Below are positions 23,861 through 34,310 of a stretch of DNA of 64,000 nucleotides, piece after piece (the stretch's first letter is position 1; each line of letters begins with the position of its first letter). Below the pieces are notes generated by a model. The model did no database searches, had not been told where the DNA came from, and saw nothing but the letters and a program-made list of their open reading frames with translations. The position numbers were made by a program, and so were the translations under genes. The stretch comes from Polytrichum commune (lineage: Eukaryota > Streptophyta > Polytrichopsida > Polytrichales > Polytrichaceae): assembly GCA_950295325.1 (NCBI GenBank), contig OX485809.1, forward strand, positions 25,234,001-25,298,000, read 5' to 3'.

Positions 23861-25927
23861 CTAATGGCAAAACTGCTCTTGAACGGTGTCCGGAAACACC
23901 TGTCCGCAGAAAGGGCTGGCTCCGTCTGGCCCTGGCCAAGTGGACAAGGCGTTCGAAGGCTGGTGCACCATATTGGCGTTGGTCGTTGTTTGGTAGGCTG
24001 CACAGTTTAAGTCGAAGGGTCGAGCACTGCTTCCAATCTGCGGGGCGTATTGTGAATCACAGTTCCCTATCTGCTCCAAAGTCTGTCGCATAGCAATCCA
24101 TAATATCTCAGAAACTCATTCCTTGCTCTCAAAGGTGTGGATTCATCTTTAAAAAAAATAAAAACTACCAAGCATGCTTACACAGCAAAATGTGTCCCAT
24201 GTTTTCTGCCAGAGAACATAAAGCATTCCACTATTCATGCCATAACTAACTGCAGTGAGCAATAGTAGTGGAAGTTGACTCTTGCTCAATCAACAAGAGA
24301 TCCCCAAGCACAAAATGTGCATCTTGACCCTCCTCACGATGGGAAGAAACAGTGTTGAGGACGTTGCATTGCCTCCGGTGGAGGTTCGTTCAGTCTGTCA
24401 ACTAATGTGAGCATGACAACTAATACGGAGAAGGAAAGGAGGGACGGAGGGACGGAGGGAGGGAGGGAGAAGGGGAGAGTGTTGGACCTGAAGTTGGAGC
24501 TTGAGGAACTTGACGTAATGAATGGCTTCGTCCAGCATGGAGGCCGTGTCCATCTTGGTCCCGCCAGGAACCAGGCGCTGCAGGACGCGGATGCGATCAC
24601 TGATCCGCTCGCGGCGATGTCGAGCAGCCACGCTCTGCGGGTCCTTGGAGATCTTCACATTGCGTCGCTTGGGGCGCGACTTAGCGATCTCTTCCATGCT
24701 GGGCACAGGCTGCAGTGGTGACGAGAACATGATCGCCCGGATGCTCGCCATCGCCTTCTCGTTGTGCTGCTCCGGATTAGCAGCCTGCCCACCAGCATTG
24801 CCAAATGGAAGCGGCGGTGCAGCCCCGACCGCTGCAAGCTGATCCATGGGCTGCTGGAACTGGTCCACATAACCCTGCACCGCGGGAGGTTCCCGAAAGT
24901 TGTCCTGGAAGACAATGGATTCCTCACGGTGCTGATGTTTTGCTGCCAAATTCCGTGTCTGCTGGTGCTGTTGTTGATGCTGCATCCAAGGTTCGGCGGA
25001 GTCCTCGAAATGGCGTTTCAGGCTGGGAGGAGCTTCTGAGTCCTCGCTGTCGCCCCGCGAGAGGGGGCCTCCAGGGCTCTCAGCCTCCACGTTGCAGAAC
25101 ATGGGTTCAGGTTGCAGTTGAGGTTTCTTTTGAGCGAGGAAACAGGTGGCGGCTTGCAGCATCGCCCCCAGCTGCTGTGAAGTGGCGCTGCAGTGGCCTG
25201 CGTCGCCTTCATCACCCATCTCGCTGGTGGAGTCTACCATGCTGGAGCTGCTGGACTTGAGCAGACTGTCCAAGCTCTGGGAAGCGGGTGACTCTTGCAC
25301 TTGATCCGCTGCATGAGTCGACTGTGAGAAGGCGTGCGCGATGGCGGCGGCGTTATTGAAGCCCTGTGACATCATGAGCTGTGGGAACATGGAAGCGCTG
25401 CTGCCGCCGCTGCTAGTGATGTTATGAGGGTAGAACATGCCAGGGCTCATGGCGGTGTGCTGGTATAAGCTGTGCTCCCCCCAACCTCCCCCCAGATTTG
25501 ACCTACACCAAGTTCACAAAAAAAGTTATGTCATTGCTCACAATCACCAGAAACAGTTTCTGATGCTACCCCAAATATACATGTTGGATCCTCACCGGGC
25601 CCCGAGATTGACCAGAAGTGAACTGACGGTGACCTGATTTCATGTTTTGCTGCGCAAGTGAAGTGCACAAAAGCACAGACTACACACACAAATAAAACTG
25701 ATGCACTTCACTCGCAGAACAGAATTCTGAAGCTGAGGATCCGGATGATAGAAAGAGGATCGTGCTGCGGCGGTAAAGACTGTTGACATGTAGTGTATGA
25801 ACCAAGCATTGATGATTGTGTGAGGTTTGGGTGTGTATTGAGGGGAGGAGAATTAGGAGAGAAGGTCTCACCATTTGTCCATGGACTGCAGCGGTGTGCG
25901 GTCATCGACCCTCAAGCTCAGAGTCAT
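23861..25927 (-). CDS. HECATE-type bHLH transcription factor, three exons
   Basis: Predicted nuclear DNA-binding regulator of plant bHLH subfamily VIIIb (HEC/IND/bHLH87 relatives). Exon model on the minus strand: 25,927-25,872, 25,502-24,488 and 24,082-23,861. Both introns (369 and 405 bp) are GT-AG and keep frame, giving 430 residues. Exon 1 ends at a GTGAGA donor inside a Trp codon completed by exon 2; exon 2 ends CTTCAG before GTCC; exon 3 starts ACTTTGGAGCAG, continuing the helix as TLEQIG. The bHLH domain is residues about 303-357, with [15 protein letters not shown], the loop [13 protein letters not shown], then [13 protein letters not shown]. The basic region has Gln and Ala where E-box binders have His and Glu, as known for HEC/IND. 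The N-terminus is Ser/Gln-rich and 60-200 residues longer than typical angiosperm HECs. The start is the first in-frame ATG of exon 1; upstream in-frame sequence is open, so it could begin earlier. Family assignment is strong; exact orthology and role are not determinable. Confidence 0.9.
24083..24487 (-). other. bHLH intron 2 with GGGA-rich tract
   Basis: The intron splits the C-terminal end of the second helix. If it is ignored, the exon 2 frame runs on for 29 residues of Pro/Ser-rich low-complexity sequence ([14 protein letters not shown]...) that does not resemble any bHLH tail. Splicing to the exon at 24,082 instead restores a leucine/glutamate heptad. A GGGA/GGAC microsatellite at about 24,438-24,472 lies just inside the donor. 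Confidence 0.8.
25503..25871 (-). other. bHLH intron 1
   Basis: Donor TG/GTGAGA at 25,871 and acceptor GGTGTAG at 25,505-25,503 preceded by a T-rich tract. The split Trp codon joins MDK-W to [14 protein letters not shown], and the 17 codons before the internal Met at 25,450 are open and protein-like, which supports the splice over a start at 25,450. Confidence 0.75.
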
Positions 25928-27020
25928 GGGTCTTAAATTGATGCTCTCTTCCTCCGGATTGTTCAACACTTCCCCAGCACCACACTCCACAATTCCTTCC
26001 TCAAGCTCCCACTCAAATGCTAACACTCTGATCACTCCAGAAATTAATTCATGATGATGGCGGACCCTACCTTTTTGAATGGATCCAATCAAGAAACCTC
26101 TTTGGTGCTGTCTACTACTCCAATAACCTCAAGAAAGGAATGCAGCAAGATTGAAAAGGCTCTTGAAGAGGTGACCCTCATGAGGGTAGTCGATCCAAAG
26201 GTAAATTCCCATCACCAGGTTGCTCCTTTCCTCTCACTTCTCACTCCTTTCACAAATGTGACGGTTTACCCTTGGCAGCCGGATACCCACAACCCAAACC
26301 TCGCCTTTGGCAGAGACAGATCTCTGATCAACCAGGTGCAGGCAGGAGTGATCAATATCAGCTCCTACCTGCTGCCAGTGCAAGGAGATAGGTGCTTGGG
26401 AGAAGGAAAATTGGCTTGGTCTTAGAGTAGATCCCACCACCCAGAAACCAACTGACAGCTTTGGAAACGCTTTCCCCACACCAAGCATCCGAAAAAACTT
26501 AATATAGCAGGTATGAAGTCTGATGAGAAGCGTGTCCAGGCTCTGGAAGCTGAAAGCACAATTGCCGTGCAAGGAAGGAAACACCCAAAGACACCTGGAT
26601 CAAAACTCCTCAGTTTGAAAAGAAGCAAGAAAACACACCGACAGACACACGCACTCTCTCTGTCTGTCTCTGAGGAGGAGGAGGCAGTTGTCAAACTCAG
26701 AGTCTACCGGCTCAAGACACAAACCGAAACATATAATTCACAACGCAGAAAAGACCCAGTGCTGCACACGCACGACCCAAAATCAATTCAGGCACGAGCT
26801 CGTGGCTGTGCTACATCACCCCAGAAACGTGACCTTCCCGAATGCCAAACGTCTACACTCCCTGGCCCTAACGGACCCTCTCTTCTCTTCTCTTCCTCTT
26901 CCCCTAACTTAACCTCCTGCACTCCACCCCACTCACAGCTTGCCAGCTTCGACTTCAACTCCTAACTGCTTCGACGGTCCAGTGTCCATGGGGCCGTGAT
27001 GCCTGCGTGACTGCGCTACC
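25928..27020 (-). other. Probable 5' untranslated region of the bHLH gene
   Basis: About 1.1 kb between the proposed start codon and the TATA-like box. It is less AT-rich than flanking DNA and contains CT/GA-rich stretches (for example TCTCTTCTCTTC at 26,879-26,895 on the plus strand) typical of plant leaders. It may contain a further intron. The plus-strand frames of 124 and 150 codons here show no family resemblance and are taken as shadows. Confidence 0.45.
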
Positions 27021-27047
27021 AAATATACAGCACGAGCGGCGCACGTG
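27021..27047 (-). promoter_or_regulatory. Candidate core promoter with TATA-like box and G-box
   Basis: On the minus strand, TATATTT at 27,027-27,021 lies 15 bp downstream of a palindromic G-box, CACGTG (27,042-27,047). The arrangement faces the bHLH gene and sits where its leader would begin. G-boxes are bound by bHLH and bZIP factors; regulation through it is inference only. Confidence 0.45.
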
Positions 27048-27161
27048 CTGTGGGCGGGATGCGGATGAGATTTTGTTGTTGAGATCCTTTGCTTGCGCTT
27101 GCTTTCGTTTCAGTCCTTGCAAGCTTTTTCCTTGCCAAGCAACCAAATTTATGAAGGCCTT

Positions 27162-27191
27162 GAGGAGGGAGGGAGGGAGGAAGGGAGGGAG
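27162..27191 (+). repeat. GGGA/GGAG microsatellite
   Basis: A purine run of GGGAGGGAGG-type units just upstream of the promoter candidate. It is similar in composition to the tract in intron 2. Confidence 0.8.
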
Positions 27192-27783
27192 ACGATGATG
27201 CCTTTCTTGGCCTGCCTGCCTCCCACCCCACGCTCTTGGGTCCCTCCGTCCGCCCTCGGCCCTTGCGCCTGCGCCCTATGACCGTCTACACTACTGACTG
27301 AGCCCGCCTCCCCCAGGCCCTAACTTTACTTCCTCATTGTCAGCATCCCTTTCCCAAGTGACGGGGGTGACGTTAAATGGACATCTCCAAACATTATGTG
27401 AACTTCAACGAAGGTGAGTGCGAAGTCTAACTTGTCTCTCTTGTATCTGAGCTTTTCAAGACCTATCCAACGAGCCATTGTTCATTGAGTTCCGACTCGA
27501 CAACTACGAAACGTTCAAAAAGCTTCTTCATGACACCTTTCAAGAAGGCACCTGAGGTCGCATGGCCTAGTTTTCTCGACAGCTTTGATACCACGTGGTG
27601 TGCGAGAAGATTGATTTGTATGATAAATGAATTAGACATCACTTGGGTTGACCATAATCATGTTATGGGCGTGTTCTATTAGCTGTATGAAAAGATGAGC
27701 TTTGAGAGGGTGAAATTGCCTTCTTCTTCTTGTCTTCCACGTTGGTTACTTTCTGCAATGAAATTCATTTGCACCAAAACACT
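27192..27783. other. Upstream flank, no gene seen
   Basis: GC-rich to about 27,400, then AT-rich. A short frame (27,485-27,682) has no recognisable family. Confidence 0.45.
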
Positions 27784-27812
27784 CTATATATATATATATA
27801 TATATATATATG
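27784..27812. repeat. (TA)n microsatellite
   Basis: Uninterrupted TA dinucleotides immediately upstream of the LINE remnant. Confidence 0.95.
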
Positions 27813-27899
27813 CTTCCTCTAAAATGTCATACCTTCAACGGATGATGTCATCCACTGTGAAATGCAAGATTCCAAGAAAATGTGAATTTAAGATAAGCT

Positions 27900-28556
27900 A
27901 TGGGAGGAGCAACTATAGGTGTGGGAGAAGAGGAACCTCGGAGTCATTTTTCATGTACTAAGAGGTTGTCCCGAAAAACAATGTATCAAACTCAGTGTTC
28001 AATTAGACTTGAGTGGTTTCTTTAATATATATACCTTAAGATACCTCATTGAGAAACTCATAACAACTCATCCACATCAAAAATTGCATCGGATGATATC
28101 AAGGAAGCTTTTCTTGCTAAAAAATGGACTCTTTCCATCTCACAAGGATAAACTAGATTATCTCCACCTCAAGAATTTTTTCAAATTATACGAATGTGAA
28201 TTGTACTTGAAGAAACCATTGACACCACCATAAAACAAGATCATTGTTGCTTATAGCACCTTATATCATAGACTTGCCATTGAAATTCGTCGACTATCCC
28301 TATTTCTAGAGATCATAATAGATTATGCCACTTTTGCTCCTATGATGCAATTGAAAGTGAGACAAGCTTTGTGTTGGAATGTCCCCTTTATAACCCCATT
28401 AGAGATAAGTCCCCATCAATTTACTTTGAGAATGTAGTAATAAGGAGCCTCAAGTCTTTCTTTCAATTGGACCATCAATTTTACATTGACCTCTATCTCA
28501 AGGAGGCTACTGTATTTTGCCACTATAAACAATTAGCCAGTTTGAAACCGTCTTGA
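27900..28556 (+). pseudogene. LINE ORF2 C-terminal remnant
   Basis: The end of this stretch reads RLCHFCSYDAIESETSFVLE, followed by CPLYNPIRDK. That is the terminal Cys-rich motif of non-LTR retrotransposon (LINE) reverse-transcriptase proteins: C-x2-C, about a dozen residues with conserved acidic positions, a hydrophobic run, then CPLY. It continues as KSFFQLDH...ASLKPS to a stop at 28,556, a plausible natural C-terminus. Upstream pieces (for example NIYTLRYLIEKL and LYHRLAIEIRRL) lie in a different frame, so at least one frameshift separates them. The reverse-transcriptase catalytic core and the endonuclease are absent. It is a 5'-truncated, inactive copy. The assignment rests on the CPLY motif and its spacing. 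Confidence 0.65.
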
Positions 28557-29484
28557 TGTACTTTCGTCCCATTAACCTTTTGGCTTCCCGGACTTTCAAA
28601 TCAATTTCATTTATTGAGAAGGAAACTTCCAGGGCATGTAGATTTATTCTAGACAGTGAGTGTTACCTCTTGAAGCAAGTCATTAGAACTCACAACTCTT
28701 TTCCAGCCTTGTGGAGGTCTCTACTTGCCACATTGCAATTTGCAACATTGGTTTCCAAATCAAGGCACGTAATTTCATGGCACTGGAAATAGATCACAAG
28801 TTGGGAATAGGTCTAGGGGGTTATAACAATTATAGTAGTGAGGAAGTAAATTGCACTCATAAAGGAGAGCAGCTTGACACTGGATGCCTAGTGGGTCCCT
28901 TGCAAGTTTGGGGTGAATATGTAGCCCCTTGTGCTTTAGTTTCCTTGTTCTCCCCCTAAACCTCAACTTTAATGTACGAGGAGAACCAATCGTTACATTG
29001 TTTTGTCTAACTAGTGTGGGTTACCATTCGGGTTGCTATAACTTTTAACCCACATTATTTTTTTTTACCAACTAAGTTAATATCATATTCTTTAGTGTCC
29101 ATATTAATGACACTAACTATCATGTTTGAGCTCATCATCCACTCCACATAGATGTGTTAGTTTCATCCATTATTTTCATTTTCTTGTCATCTCGTGATAG
29201 TACTACACTATCCATTCTTGTGAAGGTTTGCATTAGGGTATTAGGTTTCACAAACTGGAGGTTCTTAAAGCGCTCATGAGTTCCCTTGAGTTTTGCTCTT
29301 CAATCAAGACTAACTTATTGTGTTCTTGTCTATGTTTGTGTTGATGCCATCGTTGAGTAATATGATATGAATGAAAAAATTCAACGAATTTGTAAATGGA
29401 AAGTGAAAGTAGATTTTGGAAGAAATAAAATACTATTTTAATTCATGAATTATATTTTGTATATGTATTGGAGAAAGTTATTGC
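28557..29484. other. LINE 3' flank and intergenic DNA
   Basis: The first few hundred bases may be the 3' untranslated part of the LINE, but no poly(A) tail was located. The remainder is AT-rich without features. Confidence 0.45.
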
Positions 29485-29643
29485 ATTAAATTAAAAATAT
29501 TAGTGTATATACATGAGTCCACTTTCTAGCATGTTGTTAGTACACGTATATTTGTTTTCCTCTATAAACTTCTTGTGTATAGGGGGCTTAATTTCATAGT
29601 GACTCATGCACATCATTTAGGTTTCCAATGAAGAGTCCACCCA
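29485..29643 (-). repeat. Dispersed repeat, family A copy 2
   Basis: Inverted partner of 997-1162. It shares the GACTCATGCACATCATTTAG-type core on the plus strand. Confidence 0.6.
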
Positions 29644-29930
29644 TCGAGATGCAGATCAATCATGTTGGCAAAACAAAAGTTGGAATCAATCCTAGACCTC
29701 AATTTGTTTGAGACCTCATATACTAATTCCATAATTAAAAGATATGAAAAAAAATTCACTTCTCCCACTATTCACCTTCAACTTACATGAATGCCACAAA
29801 TCCTAAGCCATCCATGGAGTAAGATGTATTTTTATCCGTGCTTCTTGAAAGTAGTTATGCCTTTTGCATTAACTTTTGCAACAAGCAAAAACAAGCACAC
29901 TCTAAAATCCGTAGTACCACACGTGTGGCA

Positions 29931-30029
29931 ACCAAAGTGCACATGATTTTACGGAGTTTTGTAAGTTAACATCGATGCGTGCTACTATAGAATTAGTGTA
30001 GCATGTGGCATTAATGAATAACACAAAGG
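29931..30029 (+). repeat. Dispersed repeat, family C copy 2
   Basis: Partner of 13,559-13,659 in the opposite orientation. Related shorter pieces containing TGACATTATGGAAGTTGATATTACGG-like text occur at about 30,336, so the family may have more fragments nearby. Confidence 0.6.
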
Positions 30030-30655
30030 AGATGCGAGGACAATTTGAATTCGTTCTCCCGTCACGTACGCTAGTGTGGTCCACTCCACTTGGCCTTCCC
30101 AGGCGATGTGGCGGACGCATGCACCAACATTCAATAAGTGGTATACGAGGTAGAAGAAGAAGACACTCCACATGTTGACACATGGCCCAATGCGAAGGTG
30201 TGGGTTGACTTCTTAGGTGGTTTGCATTAATGATCAATTTTATGATATAAGGGAAAGAAATATGACAATAAAGAGTCACTGAGATTTAAACCACGAACAT
30301 ATGTTCCCTAAGGTTTCGGGATGTTAGAGAGAATGTGACATTATGGAAGTTGATATTACGGAGTTTAGGGTGTATTGTGTTGTAGCATAGTGTTTTTGAT
30401 TTGCTAGCACATGGGGGTGTGTTCTTATGTTGTCATTACTAAGGTCATCTTCATAACGTCTTTAGGATCTTGATGTTCTTGATTAGCCAGATGTTACCTA
30501 TTGAGACTCCCCTGCCGCCATCAATTCCTCAAAAGTTAACTCAATATCAAGGGGTCTTCCACATTAGTGTTTAATGGTCAGGGTACCTGGCTTTACCCAG
30601 GTGAGCTGGATTGGATATTAACCAAGTTAATAATATTTCCTTCAATTTGCATGCA

Positions 30656-30660
30656 GCGGG

Positions 30661-30703
<43 letters not shown>

Positions 30704-30728
30704 GCGTGTTCGATCCACGCTCACCGCA
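30656..30728 (+). tRNA. tRNA-Phe (GAA)
   Basis: A 73-nt intronless gene identical, as far as I recall, to canonical plant nuclear tRNA-Phe. It has acceptor stem GCGGGGA/TCACCGC, D-arm GCTC...GAGC, anticodon arm TCAGA-CTGAAGA-TCTGA with GAA at 30,689-30,691, and T-arm GCGTG-TTCGATC-CACGC. The A box (TAGCTCAGTTGG) and B box (GTTCGATCC) are intact. No CCA is encoded, as expected for a nuclear gene. A CAA motif at 30,643-30,645, just upstream, suits the plant pol III start signal, and a T4 run at 30,740-30,743 ends the unit. The copy looks functional. It delivers phenylalanine for UUC/UUU codons in cytosolic translation. Confidence 0.98.
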
Positions 30729-30739
30729 CTCGACGCACA

Positions 30740-30743
30740 TTTT
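30740..30743 (+). terminator. Pol III terminator of tRNA-Phe
   Basis: TTTT 12 nt after the mature 3' end. It is the minimal effective length for RNA polymerase III in plants. Confidence 0.7.
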
Positions 30744-31379
30744 GTTGAGAACAACAATATGTTTATTTTTTATTGAACGAATACTTTACGATATCAAGCA
30801 ATAATAGGCTCTTGCATCGTGAGGTCGAGGATTTTCCGGGTATAATGCCTCTTATATGTTGGGGCTTTCCTTATAAAATGCACAAGACTTAATTTGAGTA
30901 TTGTCCAATCTACCACATTATCCAACATGAGGGGATTTTCATGCTTAAAAGTTAGGCTTTTTCCAAATGTCAAAATAATGTTGGGACGTTGTTGCCATGG
31001 GTTCACGTGGGTTTGTTGACCTTATCAACAGGTCACAACTAACACAAGGTACATTACATTCAGAACCTTAGTTGAAATTCATGTACAGTTGTGGCTAGCT
31101 ATGTAGGCCAACAACCTATTCCTCCCCTCTTTATAGTGTACAAAGTGAGTAAGTTTAGTAATGTAATGTAGTTTCCATTCTCAAAAGGAAATAAATTGAC
31201 AACCACAATAGTTCTTTTACACAATGAGGTACTTTCAGACTGAGGAACTCAAAAAAACAAAACAAAACATATACAACATCCCCTAGCCTGAGCCAATCTC
31301 CAAAGGGGAGCCCAGAAAGAAATCCTATGACTAGTGCTAGACAACCTATTATGAAACTTCATTGTATAGCTTGCCCCAC
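30744..31379. other. Intergenic, no gene seen
   Basis: AT-rich with no supported feature. Confidence 0.5.
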
Positions 31380-31714
31380 GCCATTGAGCACATATTATGC
31401 TTCACCCACATATTAGATTGACCACATATATTACTTTTATCAATAGACCTCATACATTCCTTTACCCATAGACCTCATACATTATTTAAACCATAAACCA
31501 CATACATTATTTAAACCATAGACCTCGTACATTACTTTACCCATACACCTCATAGACCTCATACATTATTCAACCCATAGACATCCAATACTATTTACTC
31601 CATACACATCACACATTATTTTACCCATAGACCTCGTACATTACTTTACCTATAGACTTCATACATTATTTTACCCATGGACCTCATACATTACTTTACC
31701 CAGAGACCTCATAT
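31380..31714 (+). repeat. Minisatellite, unit about 25-30 bp
   Basis: About eleven imperfect units built on CATACATTATTTTACCCATAGACCT. Units differ by point changes and small length changes. The array ends against a run of G at 31,717-31,730. No coding frame runs through it. Confidence 0.85.
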
Positions 31715-31730
31715 CGGGGGGGGGGGGGGT

Positions 31731-32500
31731 TCACTCCCTTGTATTTAGTGAGAATACATGACAACACAAGGTATTTTTAGGGGGGTTATTATAATGGAGA
31801 AGGTAAATGTTGTGGACCCTACTATTATGTAATTTTCTAACATTCACTATTTTGAAGGACCCTATGGGTAGGTCAACTTGGCATTTTATTCTTCTTTTAC
31901 ATGGGCATATAGTAATCATAAATTGTAGTTTTTGTTGATGTCATGTAAAATCTAACACTTACACAAACAATATCACAATTCACACATCAAAACAACATGC
32001 ACATAATTAGCTTCCTAATATGCACTCCACTCATTCAAAACATACACACATGGAAATGATGATAAATTACTTTTAGATCTTTCCTAGATTTCTCTTTGGC
32101 TACCAAATATCTAGCCATAACCTTGGCACTCACCAATGTGGACTTTAGGTCAGATGTCACATGGTCAATGCTCTCACCACTAACTCTAATACCAGCAGGT
32201 GGAGGTAGTGGTTAGTCAAAGTCATCAAGGGGGGGGGGGGTGATATCTTGGATTTCAACCTCCTCTGCTAAGCACTCTAGAGTTTTTTGGGAGTTGAAAA
32301 CAAAATATAAGTCAACCACACGCATGTGCTTTCTAGATTCAAGGTTGAATTCAGCTAGTGGTAGAACATTTACATTCGAAGAAACTCTATCAAGGCCCTC
32401 AAACTTGCAGGTAATCTAGCATCTACCCTCAACATCAAAGATTTGCAAGGGCCAACCTACAATATGAATACCTTCAAGTAGTGGTCTAAGTTTGGCATAT
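31731..32500. other. Intergenic, no gene seen
   Basis: AT-rich. It contains a 12-bp G run at about 32,230-32,241. Nothing else was supported. Confidence 0.5.
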
Positions 32501-32602
32501 GTGTTTTCAAAATGAAATCCATAAGCCAAGGTAAAAGAATTTCGACCTTGACATGTGCCTTACCTTTGGGAAGCTTGGTTTCAAGGTTGATCCCTCTTTT
32601 GA
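32501..32602 (+). repeat. Fragment related to the 21.8-kb foldback element
   Basis: Contains ATAAGCCAAGGTAAAAGA, then CCTTGACATGTGCCT, then AAGCTTGGTTTCAAGGTTG and a GATCCCTC-like end, in the same order and spacing as the left arm of 21,829-22,200. Only one arm is present. Confidence 0.7.
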
Positions 32603-33279
32603 TAGGTACAATCACCCGTTCGTAACCCTAATCGAGGACGACCATTTTGTAACTCTTAACACCTCCGTTCTCAAAGTTACTAGAACTTAAGCGGTTCAAA
32701 CTTATTGTAATTTTGCAGACCATGGGTATTGATAGATGACTTGGGGCGGACAAAGGGGGGCCATTATGATACCATTCCACACAAATGAAATTATGTGGGG
32801 TGGGAAACTGATGGCCCTGCACATAAAATCATTGAGTATCTCGTGGCTCAAGGGTGTTAATAACCGGTTAAGGTGCCATTGAGCGGCTTGGGTAGCCCAC
32901 ATGGCCCCTTGTGGCCACCTTGTAAGCTTAGATTCTTGCCATCAAAACCTCGGGTGATGGTGGTGATGATGATGACGACGACGATGATGATGAAGGAGGA
33001 GGCCCAACATTTCCCTTACCACGCAACAAGCGCAGCGTGAATTTAGGGCCTCCCAAAAGTAATGTTATTTTTCAAAGGGAATACTCGAATGTCACACGTT
33101 GTATACACTTGTTTGATGGCGGGGCCTTCATGAGTTCACGGTGAGTGGCACTTGAGTAACTCCGCAACTTGGATTTTTGGCAGCAACATCATTCCAATAT
33201 GCGGCCATTTCTCATTGACCTGAAGATGATTCATCAGGTGCTTGTAATCGAAGCACAATCATTTTTCTGTGGTCTTCGT
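32603..33279. other. Intergenic with GAT/GAC repeat
   Basis: A GATGATGACGACGACGATGA-type trinucleotide tract lies at about 32,953-32,999. No gene is visible around it. Confidence 0.5.
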
Positions 33280-34310
33280 GCTCAACTCCACGAATCTGTC
33301 ATTGTGCGGACGTTACTACGTAACCGTTCGTACACTAGACTATAACTGTATCTCCCTCCCTTCATAGACCTCTTATGTGGCCTTATAACCCCGCACAAGT
33401 AATCACCCAGTAATGTGGTTATTAAGTGGCCATTAATAACTCATAATGGACACTAATCTTCGAGTCGAGTAATGTAGCACTTGCAAAGTTTTGTTTTCTT
33501 TAATTTAGAGTTTTCGTGTGGCTTAAACCCGAGCTTTTAACCAAGGATCCATGGGTCCAATTTCAAGGTGGACTTATGAAGGTGGTCCTAAGTCTAAGCG
33601 ATGCTAGGATGGGTGATCTTCTTAATACTTGACTTTTTTTCAGCTCAATTCGATGAGGCTATCAATGGGGAGATGTGATATAGATTTTCTTTGTATACTA
33701 CTCTATAGTATCTCCATTCATAGACTTTAGTGAGTGACCCTCTAATCCCACACATCATAATGTATGTGGTTATTGAACATTGGGCATTAACTTGTAATGG
33801 AAAGTATATTCTAGCCTAATGTCGCATGTACACATTTTCAATCTATCATCTACAGTTTTTGGGTGACTTAAGTTAAACCCAAGGCCTTAATGCGGATCTT
33901 ATGAGGATTTTGGGGTTAAGATGCCTAAGGCGGGCCGCAAGTCTCAGTAGTGCTAGGATGTGTGATCTTCCTCATACTTGGTTTTGTTGCTCGACTTGAT
34001 GAATCTATCTTTGTAGAGATGTACATATATGTTTGTACACTAGACTATAAGATCTCCATTCATGGACTTTAGTGTGTGGCCCCTATAATCCCACACATCA
34101 CAAAGTATAGGCAAAGTCTCTACAGAGTACGTGGTTATTAAATGGGCATTAACTTATAATGGACAATATCTTCTAGCTTAATGTAGCACATGAAATTTCC
34201 ATTCATAATCTAAGGTTTTTTGGTGGCATAAATCCAAGGCCTTAACCAAGGGACCATGGAAATTTGGAGTTTAAGCTACCTAAGGCACGAGTAGTGTTGG
34301 AATGGATGAA
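33280..34310 (+). repeat. Old tandem array, unit about 350-360 bp, three copies
   Basis: Anchors recur in the same order in each unit: a GCTCRAYTYGATGAATCTATC-like start near 33,280, 33,642 and 33,990; then GACTATA...TCTCCATTCATAGACTTTAG; then AATCCCACACATCA; then GTGGTTATTAA...GGGCATTAACTTATAATGGA; then a CCAAGGCCTTAA block; and finally TAGTGCTAGGATG...GATCTTC. Divergence is high, so the triplication is old. The order of blocks and their length would also suit repeated old copies of one non-autonomous element. Confidence 0.8.

Noticed and set aside
24398-24487. Exon 2 reading frame of the bHLH gene continuing for 29 residues to a stop
   Set aside because: The tail is low-complexity Pro/Ser sequence from a GGGA microsatellite. 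A GT donor at 24,487 with an AG acceptor before 24,082 restores a family-like helix and C-terminus in frame.
25448-25450. ATG at 25,450 as the bHLH start
   Set aside because: Seventeen codons upstream remain open and protein-like up to a good acceptor, and join in frame to an upstream exon with a GTGAGA donor. It remains possible as an alternative start.
26051-26965. Plus-strand frames of 124 and 150 codons
   Set aside because: They lie in the likely leader of the minus-strand gene, overlap opposite frames and show no family features.
31380-31714. CRISPR-like array of short repeats
   Set aside because: The units abut without unique spacers and the genome is a plant's; it is a minisatellite.
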